Positions 63,260-64,000 of a stretch of 64,000 bases of DNA are shown piece by piece. Each line of letters starts with the position of its first letter. Position 1 is the first letter of the stretch. The notes beneath the pieces are model-generated. The model did not search any database and had not been told where the DNA came from. It saw nothing but the letters and a program-made list of their open reading frames with translations. The DNA is taken from NCBI RefSeq assembly GCF_019422935.1, contig NZ_JAHZCJ010000005.1, positions 124,001-188,000 of the forward strand. Reading direction: 5' to 3'. Origin of the DNA: Desulfovibrio sp. GTDB taxonomy: Bacteria > Desulfobacterota > Desulfovibrionia > Desulfovibrionales > Desulfovibrionaceae. The position numbers and the translations under genes were made by a program.

Positions 63260-63277
63260 GGGGGGCGGCTGCCCCCT
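63260..63277. terminator. GC-rich hairpin between convergent genes
   Basis: GGGGGGC pairs with GCCCCC/T around a GGCT loop, between the stops of the methyltransferase and the FemAB-like gene. A short T run (TTTT) follows on the plus strand a few bases later. Confidence 0.4.
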
Positions 63278-63293
63278 GCCCTTTTGGCGGTGA

Positions 63294-64000
63294 TCAGGCC
63301 TTTTCTATAAGCCATGTCCTGATGGGAAAAGCTGTTTCCGTCCAGTGCGTTTTATATTGCATTTTGGGGCCATCGAGAGGCCCCATGTCATAGCGTTGCA
63401 CGCCTTCCTCGCAGAGCCAGCGGATTTTTTCAATCTGCATGAGGTTGCCCAATGAGAGTTCATGGCAATCCTGCGCATAGCTGAACTGCTGCCCGCGATA
63501 GATATCCCCGGCCAGGCCGCCAAAAATAAAACCCACGTCCATATCTTCACGGCGGGCAAAAATGACGCGTGCGCCTTTCTCTGGCGCGAGCCTCTGGAGC
63601 AGATATGCGTAAAAATCACATATGCCCGGCTCCGCCATGCCACAGTGGTCAATACCCTTCCAGCTTGTGCGCTCAACGGCGATCATGCGGGTAAACGTTG
63701 CCTTTGCTTCCTCTTCAGTTGAAGGCAGAACGCGTTCATAATAGATGCCCAGCTCGCGCGCTTTTTTTGTCGAACGTTTTATATTGCGGCGCAGATTGGC
63801 CGAGCGGCGCGAAAGATAGCCGTCCAGCCCGCCAGCAAGCAAAGCCGAACCTTGAATGCCCGCTTTTACCAGGTGCGCCTGGAGGGGCATGCCTGTTTTG
63901 TTGAGCATGTTCTGTACATAATCCAGGCCAGGGCCAAGCCCGCCCACAAGAACCTTGGGAAATCTGGGAGCATAGGTTCTGGCAAAAAAGTGCATGGCTT
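63294..64000 (-). CDS. FemAB/GNAT-like acyltransferase, 3' part
   Basis: At least 233 residues; the frame stays open to the window edge so the N-terminus is cut off. Seen are SRRSANLRRNIKRSTKKARE in the middle and VIFARREDMDVGFIFGGL with LGNLMQIEKIRWLCEEGVQRYD, the pattern of the FemAB/BioF2-like branch of GNAT enzymes found in peptidoglycan-bridge and polysaccharide biosynthesis. The substrate is unknown. Confidence 0.75.
   Translation of the reverse strand, partial: AMHFFARTYAPRFPKVLVGGLGPGLDYVQNMLNKTGMPLQAHLVKAGIQGSALLAGGLDGYLSRRSANLRRNIKRSTKKARELGIYYERVLPSTEEEAKATFTRMIAVERTSWKGIDHCGMAEPGICDFYAYLLQRLAPEKGARVIFARREDMDVGFIFGGLAGDIYRGQQFSYAQDCHELSLGNLMQIEKIRWLCEEGVQRYDMGPLDGPKMQYKTHWTETAFPIRTWLIEKA

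Noticed and set aside
1..64000. CRISPR array or prophage
   Set aside because: No evenly spaced direct repeats, no cas genes, and no phage structural or integrase genes are visible.

Overview
This window reads as a chromosomal segment of a Desulfovibrio-type sulfate-reducing bacterium (Desulfovibrionaceae). The grounds are a periplasmic two-subunit [FeFe] hydrogenase whose small subunit carries the Tat signal, a tmRNA whose tag decodes as ANNDYDYAYAA, a complex I operon without the NADH-oxidising NuoEFG module, and generally GC-rich coding sequence. The genus is an inference; no search could be run.

Layout. (1) 1-2975: the end of hydA, then hydB and the maturase gene hydG. (2) 3444-15149: one long operon for a complex I-like proton/sodium pump, nuoABCDHIJK, followed by an extra MrpD-like antiporter subunit, an 83-residue membrane protein, a NuoL-like subunit, nuoM and nuoN. 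It has a good promoter and a strong terminator. (3) 15235-19893: an accessory stretch with a ferredoxin-nitroreductase, an NTF2-like protein, a WYL-type regulator, a hipBA toxin-antitoxin pair and an AT-rich type A chloramphenicol acetyltransferase gene. (4) 19964-25628: a lemA / small membrane protein / DUF2207 operon, two secreted proteins of unknown function and a 55-residue lipoprotein. (5) 25748-42343: nineteen tightly overlapping genes forming an aryl-polyene-like pathway: ketoreductase, three ketosynthases plus a chain-length factor, two ACPs, dehydratases, thioesterase, aryl ligase, acyltransferases, glycosyltransferase, LolA-like carrier, MMPL exporter and DUF3261 lipoprotein. Unusually it also holds a phytoene-desaturase-family FAD enzyme. 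(6) 42391-46707: one giant lower-GC gene for a STAND/NACHT-like NTPase ending in a PD-(D/E)xK nuclease-like domain, just beyond the 3' end of ssrA (tmRNA, 46784-47163). (7) 47211-64000: housekeeping genes, mostly on the minus strand: recN, dipeptide-type permeases, rdgC and a partner, a pseudouridine synthase, pgm, a glycosyltransferase, degP, rpsA, the C4-dicarboxylate carrier dctA, a methyltransferase and a partial FemAB/GNAT-like gene.

How the parts work together. Hydrogenase and the Nuo-like pump are energy-conserving modules; without NuoEFG the pump must take electrons from something other than NADH bound to NuoF, perhaps ferredoxin. The aryl-polyene-like operon contains what is needed to activate an aromatic acid, extend it into a conjugated chain, attach it to a lipid or sugar carrier and move it to the outer membrane. 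The strongest candidates for something undescribed are the NTPase-nuclease at ssrA, the desaturase-bearing polyene cluster, and the four-antiporter Nuo variant.
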